NCBI RefSeq assembly: GCF_012516315.1
Contig: NZ_CP051185.1
Location: forward strand, 1-64,000
Length of the DNA: 64,000 nucleotides
Source: Limnospira fusiformis SAG 85.79
Lineage (GTDB): Bacteria; Cyanobacteriota; Cyanobacteriia; Cyanobacteriales; Microcoleaceae
Reading direction: 5' to 3'
The notes beneath the pieces were generated by a model that saw only the letters and a list, made by a program, of their open reading frames with translations, was not told the DNA's origin and ran no database searches. A program made the translations under genes and the position numbers. Within the stretch, counting starts at the first letter, position 1, and every line of letters starts with the position of its first letter. Positions 45,440 through 55,207 of this stretch are shown in pieces.

Positions 45440-45679
45440 ATGACTACTTTAGCACTGACTCCAGAAAATGTGGAAACCGTCCTGGATGAACTACGTCCCT
45501 ATTTGATGGCTGACGGTGGAAACGTGGAAGTTGTAGAACTTGACGGTCCTATTGTCCGGCTACGGCTTCAAGGAGCCTGCGGTTCCTGTCCCAGTTCGAC
45601 GATGACGCTGAAAATGGGGATTGAACGCCGTCTGCGGGAAAGAATCCCGGAAATTGCGGAAGTTGAATCAGTTATGTAA
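45440..45679 (+). CDS. nfu: NifU-like Fe-S scaffold (Nfu)
   Basis: 79 aa, stand-alone Nfu domain. The core is [21 protein letters not shown] and the cluster-binding [16 protein letters not shown] with CxxC at about 54 and 57. In cyanobacteria Nfu is the main scaffold delivering 4Fe-4S clusters, for example to photosystem I. Length is typical. It ends with EVESVM. Confident. Confidence 0.95.
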   Translation: MTTLALTPENVETVLDELRPYLMADGGNVEVVELDGPIVRLRLQGACGSCPSSTMTLKMGIERRLRERIPEIAEVESVM

Positions 45680-45981
45680 TAACTGTCACTGTTAGTTTCA
45701 GGTTATGGGGGTTCTCATCAATAGCGGTGGTGGAACCCCCTAATTAGCCAGAGGGTGGCGGTTAATTGTCCAGAGGCAGTTTTTTGGGCAGAATTTACCC
45801 TATAATTTATAGGTGAGGAACGATAATAACTAAATGGGTATCGGGGAATTTCTCAGGAAAATGGGTAATTTACTCGGCTGTTTCTCCAGGAAGAGAGTTG
45901 AGTTTTGCTCTCGGAGTTGGGGGATAAACAGAGATTTCCTAAATCCATCTATCCTCAACAATTCCAACATTAAGTGCATCA
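45680..45981. other. Intergenic before the signalling cluster
   Basis: 302 bp between nfu and the response regulator. Contains CCCTATAATTTATAG near 45800 as a possible -10 region. No gene or repeat seen. Confidence 0.35.
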
Positions 45982-47868
45982 ATGCGTATTCTTCTGGTTG
46001 AGGACGATTTACACCTAGCAGATGCTCTGGTCGCCATGCTGACGAGCCAGAAATATCAGGTAGATCTCGTCAATGATGGACAGCAGGGATGGGAATATAT
46101 CCAAAGCAGCAGTTATGATCTGGTTTTACTGGATATAGAACTACCATTGCTGGATGGTATTAGTTTATGTCACCAATTACGATCGCATAATTTCCAAGTT
46201 CCGATACTGCTATTAACGGCGCGCAATAATCAACAGGACAAAGTGAAAGGCTTAGACGCGGGAGCCGATGACTACATGGTGAAACCGTTAGATATTGCGG
46301 AATTATCGGCTCGTATCCGTGCTTTGCTGCGTCGTAGTAGCGAGGCGACATCATCAGTATTAACCTATGAAAAAATGGTTTTGGATACTAGCACCTGCGA
46401 TGTTAGTTATAACGGAAAACCGCTGAAACTCACCCCGAAAGAATATGGGTTACTAGAACTATTGATGGGGAACCGTCAACGGACTTTCAGTATTGATAAA
46501 ATCCTAGATAAGTTGTGGACTTTTGATGATCCGCCTTCTGCTAATACAGTCCGCGCTCATATTAAGGGATTACGACAAAAACTGAAAGCGGCTGGTGCTG
46601 GTGCTGAGTTTATCGAAACTGTCTATGGGTTAGGATATCGGCTAAATCAGAATTTGGAGAAACCCCATTCAGCGACAGCGAGGGTTAACTCAGAACCCAA
46701 TGGCGATCGCCAATTCCAACTGAATCAATCGATCCAAAAAGTTTGGGAAAGATTTAGAGAGACCCTAGACGATCGCATAATCACGATTGAAAAAGCGATC
46801 GCCGCCGCCAATGATGGACAGATCAATCTGTTAATGCAACAACAGGCGCGACAGGAAGCGCACAAACTAGCGGGATCACTGGGAACCTTCGGACGGAGGG
46901 AAGGGTCAACTGTGGCTCGTGAAATTGAGTTGATCCTGCAACTTGACACCCCCCTAATTATTGAACACCTACCATCTCTGTCAATTCTGATTGGTCGCCT
47001 GCGTCAAATAGTCGAAACCGCGAGCCCCAACAATTGTACCTCTGACCAACAGCAAATCGATTCTCCCCGGCTACTAATCATTGATACCAACGAGCCATTT
47101 ATCCAAAACCTAATTATAGAAGCGAGTCGTCATCAGATCCAAGCGGAAATTATCACGGAAGAAGCGACGATACGCAAAATATGCGATCGTACTCCCAGCG
47201 GTAGGGAAAAAAATATGCTTCAACTCCTCCCCTCTCCCCAAGTAGTGCTACTGAACTTTGATCGCTATCCTTTCCGTCAGCTATTAGTTGACCTGACCCA
47301 ACAAAAGCCCCCCATACCGACGGTAGTATTTACGACCCAAGGAGATATCAGTAAGCGGGTAGAAGTAGTGCGGCTAGGTGGTAGTGCATTTTTAGAAAAA
47401 CCTGTCACCATAGAAAGGGCGATCGCAGTAGTCAGGGATGTTTTCCGTCAGTATTATGCCATCAATACCAGGGTGATGATTGTCGATGATGACCCCCAAA
47501 TGTTAGCAGCAATCCAAGGGTTACTGCAACCTTGGGGTATTCAAACCATAACCCTAGACGACCCTCGCCAATTTTGGAAAACCCTGGAATCAAGCCACCC
47601 TGACTTGTTAGTTTTAGATATAGAAATGCCGCATCTCAATGGCATTGAATTATGCCAAATTGTCCGCAATGATCCTCGTTGGCGAGGTCTCCCAGTTTTG
47701 TTTGTCACCGCCCAAACCGATCGCCAAATTCGCGAGCAAGTTTTTCAAGCCGGAGCCGATGATTATTTAACCAAACCTTTCACCGGATCGGAACTTGCTA
47801 CTCGCATTGTTAATAGACTCAAAAGAACTCAGAACCTAGCCACCAGAACCGATTTTGCCTATCACTAA
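45982..47868 (+). CDS. Multidomain response regulator (REC-wHTH-HPt-REC-REC)
   Basis: 628 aa. REC1 (1-118) with phospho-acceptor D51 in LVLLDIELPLLDG. An OmpR-type winged helix (about 135-225, KLTPKEYGLLELL, TVRAHIKGLRQKLKAAG). An HPt-like domain (about 255-345, QEAHKLAGSLGTFG with the phospho-His). A degenerate receiver (about 355-480, VVLLNFDRYP in place of the usual Asp site). REC3 (about 490-615, DLLVLDIEMPHLNG). It combines DNA binding and a phosphorelay in one chain. Probably works with the histidine kinase 100 nt downstream. Confidence 0.9.
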   Translation: MRILLVEDDLHLADALVAMLTSQKYQVDLVNDGQQGWEYIQSSSYDLVLLDIELPLLDGISLCHQLRSHNFQVPILLLTARNNQQDKVKGLDAGADDYMVKPLDIAELSARIRALLRRSSEATSSVLTYEKMVLDTSTCDVSYNGKPLKLTPKEYGLLELLMGNRQRTFSIDKILDKLWTFDDPPSANTVRAHIKGLRQKLKAAGAGAEFIETVYGLGYRLNQNLEKPHSATARVNSEPNGDRQFQLNQSIQKVWERFRETLDDRIITIEKAIAAANDGQINLLMQQQARQEAHKLAGSLGTFGRREGSTVAREIELILQLDTPLIIEHLPSLSILIGRLRQIVETASPNNCTSDQQQIDSPRLLIIDTNEPFIQNLIIEASRHQIQAEIITEEATIRKICDRTPSGREKNMLQLLPSPQVVLLNFDRYPFRQLLVDLTQQKPPIPTVVFTTQGDISKRVEVVRLGGSAFLEKPVTIERAIAVVRDVFRQYYAINTRVMIVDDDPQMLAAIQGLLQPWGIQTITLDDPRQFWKTLESSHPDLLVLDIEMPHLNGIELCQIVRNDPRWRGLPVLFVTAQTDRQIREQVFQAGADDYLTKPFTGSELATRIVNRLKRTQNLATRTDFAYH

Positions 47869-47968
47869 AACCGCTAGATATTCTAGCTATTGTATGACCT
47901 AATTCTACATAAAATAAAGTCATTTTATTTCATCTCATTTATATGCTCCATGAGGTTTTTAAAATCCA

Positions 47969-49936
47969 ATGGCGAGAAAAAAAACTCCGAAAAAAACGAA
48001 ACTCATCCAGTCACTCAAAGCAGCCAATCGACAACTCAAGCAAGAAATTGCCGATCGCCTGCGGGTTGAGGAAGCATTACGAGCCAGTTCCGAACTATTG
48101 CAAACGCTAATTAATGCTATTCCCGATCTGGTTTGTTTTAAAGATAGCCAAGGGAGATGGCTAGAGGCAAATCAAGCAGTTTTAGACCTGTTGCAATTAA
48201 ATAAGATTGATTATCGTGGTAAAACTGATGCCGAAATTTTTGATATAATTAAACACGTGAATGCTTTATCTTGTTATCAAGAAATACTTTTAGATTCTCA
48301 GTGCAAAGACGAAAAAGCTTGGCAGTTACAGAAAGTCTATCAAGAAGAAGAAAAAATCCGTCAAAATGATGGCATTCTGAGAATTTATGATGTGATGAAA
48401 GTGCCACTTTTTACAGCCACGGGAGTCCGGAAAGGGTTAGTAATTTTGGGTCGAGATATTACCGCAAAAAAACAGGCAGAAGCCGATTATATTCGTTTAG
48501 CATCGATGGTAGAATCTTCGGAAGATGCGATTATTGGTAATACCTTAGATGGTATAATTATCAGTTGGAATGAAGGAGCCAAGCAAATCTATGGCTATAG
48601 TGCTTCCCAAGCCATTGGCTCTCCGATTTCGATGTTAGCTTTACCAGAAAGACCCAATGAAATGCCTCGCATTTTAACTAGCATTACAGCGGAAGGCGGT
48701 ATTGATCATTATGAAACCATCCACGTCCGCCAAGATGGTGCAAATATTGATGTTTCTCTAACGATTTCCCCTATTAAAGATGCTTTAGGTCAAATTACAG
48801 GCATTTCCATGATTGCCAGGGATATTAGTTATCGTAAAAGAATTGAGTGTACCCTGGAGCAACTGCGCCACCAAAATGAGTTAATTCTTGATTCGGCGGG
48901 GGAAGGAATTTGTGGTCTCAACCAAGATGGTAAAATCACCTTTATTAATCCGGCTGGGGCGCGCATGACTGGATATGATATTAGAGAACTAATCATGAGC
49001 GATTTACGGCAGATTACTAAAGGCCATTGTCGTTCCCAGACCCCAGGGGAACCCCACCCAGATAGCCTCCAGCCCTCGCCAATTTTTGCTACCCTAGAAG
49101 ATGGGAAGGTTCGCCATGTTATAGATGGGGTATTCTGGCGCAAGGACGGGACAATTTTACCCGTGGAGTATGTCAGTACCCCCATGCGACAAGAAGGGGC
49201 GATTATTGGCGCTGTGATCACATTTAAGGATATTACGGAAAGGCAAGCGATGGAAAAGATGAAGGATGAGTTTATTTCTGTCGTTAGCCATGAACTGCGT
49301 ACTCCCCTGACTTCTATTCGTGGTTCTTTGGGGCTATTATCTAGCGGCTTATTAGCCTCTAGTCCGGAAAAAAGCCAACGGATGTTAGATATCGCAATGT
49401 TTAATTGCGATCGCCTCATGCGTTTAGTTAACGATATCCTTGACCTGGAGAGAATGCACTCGGGTCAGCTTCCCATGCACAAAGATTGGGTCAATCTGGC
49501 GGATTTGATGATACAAGCTGCTGATGAAATGTTACCTGTGGCGGAGAAAGCAGGGGTGGATCTCTGTGTGATTCCTCTGGAATTTAAAGTGATGGTTGAT
49601 CGTGATCGGATTATTCAGATGCTCACCAATTTGTTGAGTAATTCCATTCGCTTTTCTGGCGCTAACAAGCGGATTGATTTTACCGCTAAACCACAGGAAA
49701 ATGATGTTTTGATTTCGGTACGCGATCGCGGTCGTGGTATTCCACCAGATAAAATTGAGACTATCTTTGGTCGTTTTCAACAGGTGGATGCGTCGGACTC
49801 TCGACAAAATGGGGGGACTGGATTGGGACTGGCTATCTGTCGCAGCATTGTCCAACAGCATGGCGGTAAAATTTGGGCGGAAAGTATTTTTGGCGCTGGA
49901 AGTACATTTTTTGTCAGCCTACCCATTAACCCCTAA
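47969..49936 (+). CDS. PAS-domain sensor histidine kinase
   Basis: 655 aa, no membrane helices, so a cytosolic sensor. A short basic coiled coil is followed by three PAS/PAC units (about 40-165, 175-290, 300-425). HisKA has the phospho-His in SVVSHELRTPLTSIRG near 440. HATPase follows with N-box MLTNLLSNSIRF, G1 DRGRGIPPDKIETIF and G2 GGTGLGLAI. The signal is unknown. It lies between a complex response regulator and a single receiver, forming a likely phosphorelay. Confidence 0.93.
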   Translation: MARKKTPKKTKLIQSLKAANRQLKQEIADRLRVEEALRASSELLQTLINAIPDLVCFKDSQGRWLEANQAVLDLLQLNKIDYRGKTDAEIFDIIKHVNALSCYQEILLDSQCKDEKAWQLQKVYQEEEKIRQNDGILRIYDVMKVPLFTATGVRKGLVILGRDITAKKQAEADYIRLASMVESSEDAIIGNTLDGIIISWNEGAKQIYGYSASQAIGSPISMLALPERPNEMPRILTSITAEGGIDHYETIHVRQDGANIDVSLTISPIKDALGQITGISMIARDISYRKRIECTLEQLRHQNELILDSAGEGICGLNQDGKITFINPAGARMTGYDIRELIMSDLRQITKGHCRSQTPGEPHPDSLQPSPIFATLEDGKVRHVIDGVFWRKDGTILPVEYVSTPMRQEGAIIGAVITFKDITERQAMEKMKDEFISVVSHELRTPLTSIRGSLGLLSSGLLASSPEKSQRMLDIAMFNCDRLMRLVNDILDLERMHSGQLPMHKDWVNLADLMIQAADEMLPVAEKAGVDLCVIPLEFKVMVDRDRIIQMLTNLLSNSIRFSGANKRIDFTAKPQENDVLISVRDRGRGIPPDKIETIFGRFQQVDASDSRQNGGTGLGLAICRSIVQQHGGKIWAESIFGAGSTFFVSLPINP

Positions 49937-49982
49937 ATTGATGCAAAGCAGCATCAAAATCAGAAATAGTAAAGGAAAACAG

Positions 49983-50360
49983 ATGACAACTAAGCGAATT
50001 CTATTAATTGATGATGAGGATGACATCCGAGAAATTGCCCAACTGAGTTTGGAAATGATCGGTGGATGGAATGTAATTACTGCCTGTTGTGGCATGGAAG
50101 GGATAGAAACAGCCGAAAACGAACACCCAGACGCGATTATGCTTGATGTCATGATGCCGGAGTTAGATGGTTTTGCTACTTTTCAAAAACTACAAGCGAA
50201 TCAGCAAACGAAAGATATTCCTGTGATTTTGCTGACGGCGAAAATTCAATCTAGCGATCGCCAAAAGTTTGATAGTCTCGGTGTCAGTGGTGTAATTGCT
50301 AAACCCTTTGAACCTCTTTCTTTGGCTGAAGAGGTTGCCCAAATTCTGGGCTGGACTTAA
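49983..50360 (+). CDS. Single-domain response regulator
   Basis: 125 aa, CheY-like. Acid pocket LLIDDEDD (10-14), phospho-acceptor D55 in AIMLDVMMPELDG, switch Thr in ILLTAK and Lys in VIAKPFEPL. The start is ATG 49983 with an AAAGGAAA ribosome site; the longer open frame from 49734 overlaps the kinase gene and is not the protein. No output domain, so it passes phosphate or binds a partner. Confidence 0.93.
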   Translation: MTTKRILLIDDEDDIREIAQLSLEMIGGWNVITACCGMEGIETAENEHPDAIMLDVMMPELDGFATFQKLQANQQTKDIPVILLTAKIQSSDRQKFDSLGVSGVIAKPFEPLSLAEEVAQILGWT

Positions 50361-50384
50361 CCCTATTTCCCTCCTACCTGGTAT

Positions 50385-50404
50385 GGGCAAAAATTTTTTT
50401 GCCC
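50385..50404 (+). terminator. Possible terminator after the receiver gene
   Basis: GGGCAAAAA and TTTTTGCCC form an inverted repeat with only two bases between, 24 nt after the stop. The stem is partly A-T, so strength is uncertain. Confidence 0.45.
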
Positions 50405-50549
50405 CCACCATATTTTCACCACCATATTAACTTACTGTAAATTTGATCTGAGTGATAGTACAATAGTAATTGTGGTTCAATAACGCCATCATATCATTGA
50501 TGAACCTGGCGATATTAATCACCCCAATTGAATAGTTTTATTACCATCA

Positions 50550-51740
50550 ATGCACTTGCCAACCCTGGTTTTGACTACCGCGTTGAACTTTACCGCTAAC
50601 GGTGTATTCTTAATTGCTTTTTTTAAGGTTAGGAATCACGATTTTCTCAAATGGATGGCTTATGGATGTTTTTCATTCGCTTTGGGATGTCTGTTATTGT
50701 TTTTGAGGTTTAGCTATGGAATTAATGTATATACACTGCCATTATCTAATATATTTCTAGCCTTAATGCCCATTTTGCTAACCCATTCTATTTTCATTTT
50801 TTTAGACAAATCTATCAATCGTAAAATCCACAAATTATATCTAATTATTGCGCTCAGTGTACTTGTTTTTAGCCTGATTTTTCTCATATCGATTATGCAC
50901 CATAAGTGGATACCTGGAATCTACACATCAGCCCTAAATGCAATTCTTTACCTGATTCCAGGATTAATTGTCCTCCGAGAACCGGTGCGTAGAAATACAA
51001 TTATTAGGATCATGCTTTGGCTTGATCTGATGCTGTTTATAGTTCTGATTGCCAGAACATTAATCCTCCTAAATTTCTGCCTTTCTCCGAGTACCGATGA
51101 TACAATAAGCAACTTTCACATGATGGGTTTACTGCTGTTTCTGACCATCCCCTGCGTCAATGCCCAGACCCTCTGCTTTCCGGTACTCGACTTCATGGAA
51201 ACCTATAGGGAGCTACTGGTAGCCAACAAAAAACTTGAGAAGTTAGCAACCGTTGACGAATTGACCGGGCTATTAAATCGCCGCTTTTTAAATTCTAGGC
51301 TAGAACAAGAGATAGCCTACCACCAGCAAATGGGCTTCCCACTCTCTATAATGTTGATAGACATAGATCATTTTAAAAAAATCAATGATCAGTTCGGACA
51401 TTTAGCTGGTGATTATGTCCTCCAAAAAGTCGCGAAACTCACAAATAAATTTTTGAGAGTCAATGATTTAGCGTTCCGATATGGTGGGGAAGAATTTATG
51501 GTTTTGTTACCCAGAAGCGAAATTTCACAAGCCCTAGACATGGCAGAGCGTCTGCGGGTGAGTATTTCCCAACTGTACTTTAACCATCCTGATATCCCAT
51601 CTGATTTTCAGATAACGGCTTCTTTTGGTATCTCAGAATTGACCAAAGATGTGCGATGCTTAGATGATTTATTGAAGCAAGCAGACCTCGCACTCTATCA
51701 AGCGAAGTCTCAAGGTCGCAACCAAGTTTGTATGGGATAA
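50550..51740 (+). CDS. Membrane diguanylate cyclase (GGDEF)
   Basis: 396 aa. Residues 1-220 hold about six or seven hydrophobic segments, a membrane sensor of unknown ligand. GGDEF domain about 225-395: DELTGLLNRRFL, MLIDIDHFKKINDQFGHLAGDYVL and active-site RYGGEEFMVLL (GGEEF). It should make cyclic di-GMP. No RxxD inhibitory site is obvious before GGEEF. The end (LALYQAKSQGRNQV) is typical. Confidence 0.93.
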   Translation: MHLPTLVLTTALNFTANGVFLIAFFKVRNHDFLKWMAYGCFSFALGCLLLFLRFSYGINVYTLPLSNIFLALMPILLTHSIFIFLDKSINRKIHKLYLIIALSVLVFSLIFLISIMHHKWIPGIYTSALNAILYLIPGLIVLREPVRRNTIIRIMLWLDLMLFIVLIARTLILLNFCLSPSTDDTISNFHMMGLLLFLTIPCVNAQTLCFPVLDFMETYRELLVANKKLEKLATVDELTGLLNRRFLNSRLEQEIAYHQQMGFPLSIMLIDIDHFKKINDQFGHLAGDYVLQKVAKLTNKFLRVNDLAFRYGGEEFMVLLPRSEISQALDMAERLRVSISQLYFNHPDIPSDFQITASFGISELTKDVRCLDDLLKQADLALYQAKSQGRNQVCMG

Positions 51741-51800
51741 CCCGACTTTTATTTTACCCGGTTGGGATTAAAATACAGGGCGTTGAGGTTGGCTGATAGT

Positions 51801-52004
51801 TATGAGTTGGCAGGTGGGTGATTGGTTGCACCGGGGAGAATATCGAGGCGATCGCTCATTTATGAAACCTTCGACCTCGTTGGTCAAGTCATGGGAGTAC
51901 CCGATCGCACTACCGGATTAAAAGACTATAATTTAAGGGCGAAAGCCATTGACCAGTTAATTGGATTGTCATACCCTAAACAAAGGGGAATTGTGATCAA
52001 ATAA
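51801..52004 (+). pseudogene. Possible frameshifted small gene
   Basis: ATG 51801 opens MSWQVGDWLHRGEYRGDRS and then shifts at the HIP1 site; the next frame continues IYETFDLVGQVMGVPDRTTG to KQRGIVIK and a stop at 52004. No family is recognised. It could be a decayed gene or chance. Confidence 0.25.
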
Positions 52005-52022
52005 TATTAAGGTTTACGCGCC

Positions 52023-52397
52023 ATGAAGTTCGGCTCACATTTACTAGAGAAGGCTGCCTACCTGAGCAGTGTCCTTGTCGCCTCCAGCTTGATGCTAATG
52101 GAGCCAGGTCAAGCACAAGCCGGCCGAAACTATCGGGGCCGTTGCAGTTTTTATGGTCAGAACCAACCCCAAGCACAGTCAATTGGTTGCTCCATTGAAC
52201 AAAGTTCTCGGAGAATTGTGATCCGTTGGGATGATGGTTATACCACAAACCTAGAGTACGACTCGAATTCCCGTCAATGGCGATCGATACCCTCACAGTC
52301 GAGAAGTACGGTTCGCTTTTATTCAGAAACAGGGGATGTAGCTCAAGTGGAAATTCATGGAGGCCCTGGCCAGGGATTGATTGTGATTAGTCGTTAA
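52023..52397 (+). CDS. Secreted or periplasmic small protein
   Basis: 124 aa. A signal peptide is likely: charged start MKFGSHLLEKAAY, hydrophobic LSSVLVASSLMLM, cleavage near AQA-GRN at about 33. The mature part has a single cysteine pair (RCSFYGQ, IGCSIEQ) and looks all-beta (RRIVIRWDDGYTTNLEY, GGPGQGLIVIS). No family recognised. Confidence 0.65.
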   Translation: MKFGSHLLEKAAYLSSVLVASSLMLMEPGQAQAGRNYRGRCSFYGQNQPQAQSIGCSIEQSSRRIVIRWDDGYTTNLEYDSNSRQWRSIPSQSRSTVRFYSETGDVAQVEIHGGPGQGLIVISR

Positions 52398-52561
52398 TCA
52401 GCTTGTGCGACACTAGAGCAAACATTCTGAATTATCCGCCCCCAAAACCATGATCATATTTATAGCCTGAGTGTTGTTAATAGCAACCCTAAGTCGCTAA
52501 TTATCAGTCAAAAGCACAGATTTATCATCGCTGCTCAATATATGGTTTGATTACTGACCAA

Positions 52562-55207
52562 TTAAGAACTTTGTCCCGCCGCACGCCGAGCCAGAGATAA
52601 AACGCGAGGGCGCGCCCTACCTATCAGTCCAAAGTTTAACCCATAACGGAAGATTTCCGGCATATAATAATCATCTTTTTCCTGAATGACTACGCCATTA
52701 TCTAATAAGGTTTTAATTTCCTCAGTCGATAACTGAGCAGCTTCGCGGCTAAAAGGAATTTTGCGGTTAGCGTCTGCCAATTTCTGTAATTTCGCAAAAA
52801 TCTTTTTTAAGGCAGTATTTTCGGTCTGAATTTCTTTTATTTTCTCCTTGCTACATTCCGGTAAAGCATCCCGAATTGCTTTAGGAATCAGGATTCGATC
52901 CTGCCACCGAGTATCATTCATAGATTTATCGGCGGCTATCTTTAAAAATCTGACCAAATCTCGCGATTGAATTTGACCGTTGAAATCAGAAAGAGCAGCC
53001 AGGACAAATTGCACAGAACGAGCTTCTTTAGATTTTTCACTACCCAATTTTTTACCCCACAGTGGGACTAAAGTATCGGTGATTTCCTCCTCGCTCATAT
53101 TTGGCAATTTGTCAAGATTAATGTTAAAATCTGGAAGGGCTTTTTTGGTAACCCAAACCACTAATCTAAGTGCTTCTTGCCGATTCCATTTTAAGGCATA
53201 AGGCTGATAACGAGCCATCATCTGAGCGGCATTTTGACGCACCGCCGCCAAGACAATATCTCGCCGGACAAAAATAATTATTCCCAAAGGACGACCGGGC
53301 TGTTGCGCCAACCATTCCGGTACTTCTTGCAGTAAAGCGCGTAGAGCTTTTTGTTGATTTTCATCATTATCAAAGTTTTGAAATAAGTCTTCTAGCCCAT
53401 CAATGACGACAATAAGCTGCTGTTTGTTTTTAAATAAATGGTCGGTTAATTTTCGACCCGCCCCGGCTTCCTCCGGTTTAAATCCCACCCCCCAAGCTAT
53501 GACATCTAGCCAACATTCCCGCCACTGACCTTCATGGAGGTTTCCCGTCTGATTTTGTCTTATATAATCCCGAATATCGTTAGAGGATTTAGGATGAGAA
53601 AACATTAATATTTTGGCAGTTTCTCTTTGCACATTTTCGACTATTTTTTTGGCATTATCCTCTAAATTGTTTGATGATAATATGGGAGCTATCAAGGCAT
53701 TATTTGTGACTGTTTCCCCAGTTTCCTGGACAAATTTTTCCCAATTTTGACGGCGAACAATTTGCATAAATGTATAAGTTTTTCCTGAACCTTTAGCGCC
53801 CACTACGACTGTAATAGGGAGTTGTCGTCGATGGTCTGAAGCCAATTGCTTTAAAGGAATCGTTGCCCAAAAATTATCGATTTGTGCTGTCTCAGCATAA
53901 ACCAATTTTTCCGCCAATTCTTTAATCTGTTGTCGTTGATATTTTAAACTTAAACTAGGAAGACTTTCTGGGATTGATGCACCACTTGGACTAGGCAACC
54001 AATCTAGCAGTGGACTAACTGCATCTACAATACCCGATCGCTCTAGCTTACTCATCACCTCTTCCCAAGTAGGAGGTAAAACCAGCAAACTATCAGCAAA
54101 GGGGGTAATTACTCTGAGAATATCCCCATTGTCTTCGATAAATGTTTTGGCGGCTTCCAGCAATTGTTGTTCAGGTTCAATCACCCAATCGGTGAATTTT
54201 TTATCTTCAGGAACTTGGCTGAAAATTAAGGCGGGGAATGGGTCTTCTTCTCTGGTGGAAGGCGATCGCTCTCCAATCAGTTCTAAAACTCTCGCCGTTC
54301 CGGCGATCGATTGTCCGCTCAGGGTAGTAACAAATATCCGATAAACTCGCGGATCTAAAATTAAACCTGTCGCTAATTCTGAGAGTCCAGCCCGCAAGTC
54401 TACCAAGACCACATCGACTCCCAGATATTTCCCGAGACGGGCTAAGATATCGGTCAATATAAAAGCATTTTTAGAACCTTGGATCAGATGTTCTGGTCGA
54501 ATTTCTAAAGAGGTAAATCCTGAAGTAGAGCGAAATGATGGCAGAATAAATATCCCATCAATTAAGGCATTTTGTAGGCGATCGCTCACTAATTGAATGG
54601 CGGTTTCATAATGGGGAGATTCATCACCATGAACCAATGCTAACAAGTCCGCAAAAGAAACGGGAGGATAGGGCAATCTTCGCTCAAATAACCAACTAAT
54701 TCCCGGAGCTTCTAAGTCCCCATCAACTAACAGAACCGTTTGTTTTTTAGCAGTTAAAGCCTTGGCTAAGGCGATCGCATGAGTAGTCCTTCCCACTCCA
54801 CCTTTAAAAGAATGAAACGCCACCACTGGGGGAAAATCTGATGGCATAATAGCCGGAGGTTCGACATTCTCACTAGGAGGAAAAAGCACTCCAGGTCTGG
54901 ATAAACTCGGAGTCAGTCTAGGAGTTGGGGGGTCTTCCTCGGTTTCTTCCCAACAAATCGGCAAAATCCGTTGATTTTCATCAACACTCTCTAAGATAAT
55001 ATAATTATTTCGGAAGCGAGGGTCGTAGATTTCACTCAGCCAATCGTGGGCTTCTGCTTGAGTTCCCGGACGAATTCCCATGGTTAACCCGTCCCAGTAG
55101 GTTCGCGCCCAAACCAACCCGTTTGGCCATTCATTTTGCTTTTGTTTCCGCAGCAAAACTTCTTCTACATCAACCCAAGTATAAAGACGAATATCTGAGG
55201 GAATCAT
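52562..55207 (-). CDS. Two-ATPase protein: ParA-like plus second P-loop domain
   Basis: 881 aa. Residues 1-90 are a conserved-looking lead domain of unknown fold. Residues 128-400 are a ParA/MinD-like domain with deviant Walker A FHSFKGGVGRTT (131-142) and LLVDGDLEAPG (159-169). Residues 465-700 are a second P-loop NTPase with Walker A GAKGSGKT (470-477) and Walker B LIVVIDGLEDLF. The last 80 residues include a small winged-helix-like region. No ParB or parS is near. Start ATG 55207 overlaps the stop of the partner gene (ATGA). Probably a conflict or signalling ATPase; function unknown. Confidence 0.75.
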   Translation of the reverse strand: MIPSDIRLYTWVDVEEVLLRKQKQNEWPNGLVWARTYWDGLTMGIRPGTQAEAHDWLSEIYDPRFRNNYIILESVDENQRILPICWEETEEDPPTPRLTPSLSRPGVLFPPSENVEPPAIMPSDFPPVVAFHSFKGGVGRTTHAIALAKALTAKKQTVLLVDGDLEAPGISWLFERRLPYPPVSFADLLALVHGDESPHYETAIQLVSDRLQNALIDGIFILPSFRSTSGFTSLEIRPEHLIQGSKNAFILTDILARLGKYLGVDVVLVDLRAGLSELATGLILDPRVYRIFVTTLSGQSIAGTARVLELIGERSPSTREEDPFPALIFSQVPEDKKFTDWVIEPEQQLLEAAKTFIEDNGDILRVITPFADSLLVLPPTWEEVMSKLERSGIVDAVSPLLDWLPSPSGASIPESLPSLSLKYQRQQIKELAEKLVYAETAQIDNFWATIPLKQLASDHRRQLPITVVVGAKGSGKTYTFMQIVRRQNWEKFVQETGETVTNNALIAPILSSNNLEDNAKKIVENVQRETAKILMFSHPKSSNDIRDYIRQNQTGNLHEGQWRECWLDVIAWGVGFKPEEAGAGRKLTDHLFKNKQQLIVVIDGLEDLFQNFDNDENQQKALRALLQEVPEWLAQQPGRPLGIIIFVRRDIVLAAVRQNAAQMMARYQPYALKWNRQEALRLVVWVTKKALPDFNINLDKLPNMSEEEITDTLVPLWGKKLGSEKSKEARSVQFVLAALSDFNGQIQSRDLVRFLKIAADKSMNDTRWQDRILIPKAIRDALPECSKEKIKEIQTENTALKKIFAKLQKLADANRKIPFSREAAQLSTEEIKTLLDNGVVIQEKDDYYMPEIFRYGLNFGLIGRARPRVLSLARRAAGQSS

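Noticed and set aside
52562..55207. ParA-like protein as a plasmid or chromosome partition gene
   Set aside because: No ParB or centromere-like repeats nearby, and the protein has a second P-loop domain and an overlapping unrelated partner.
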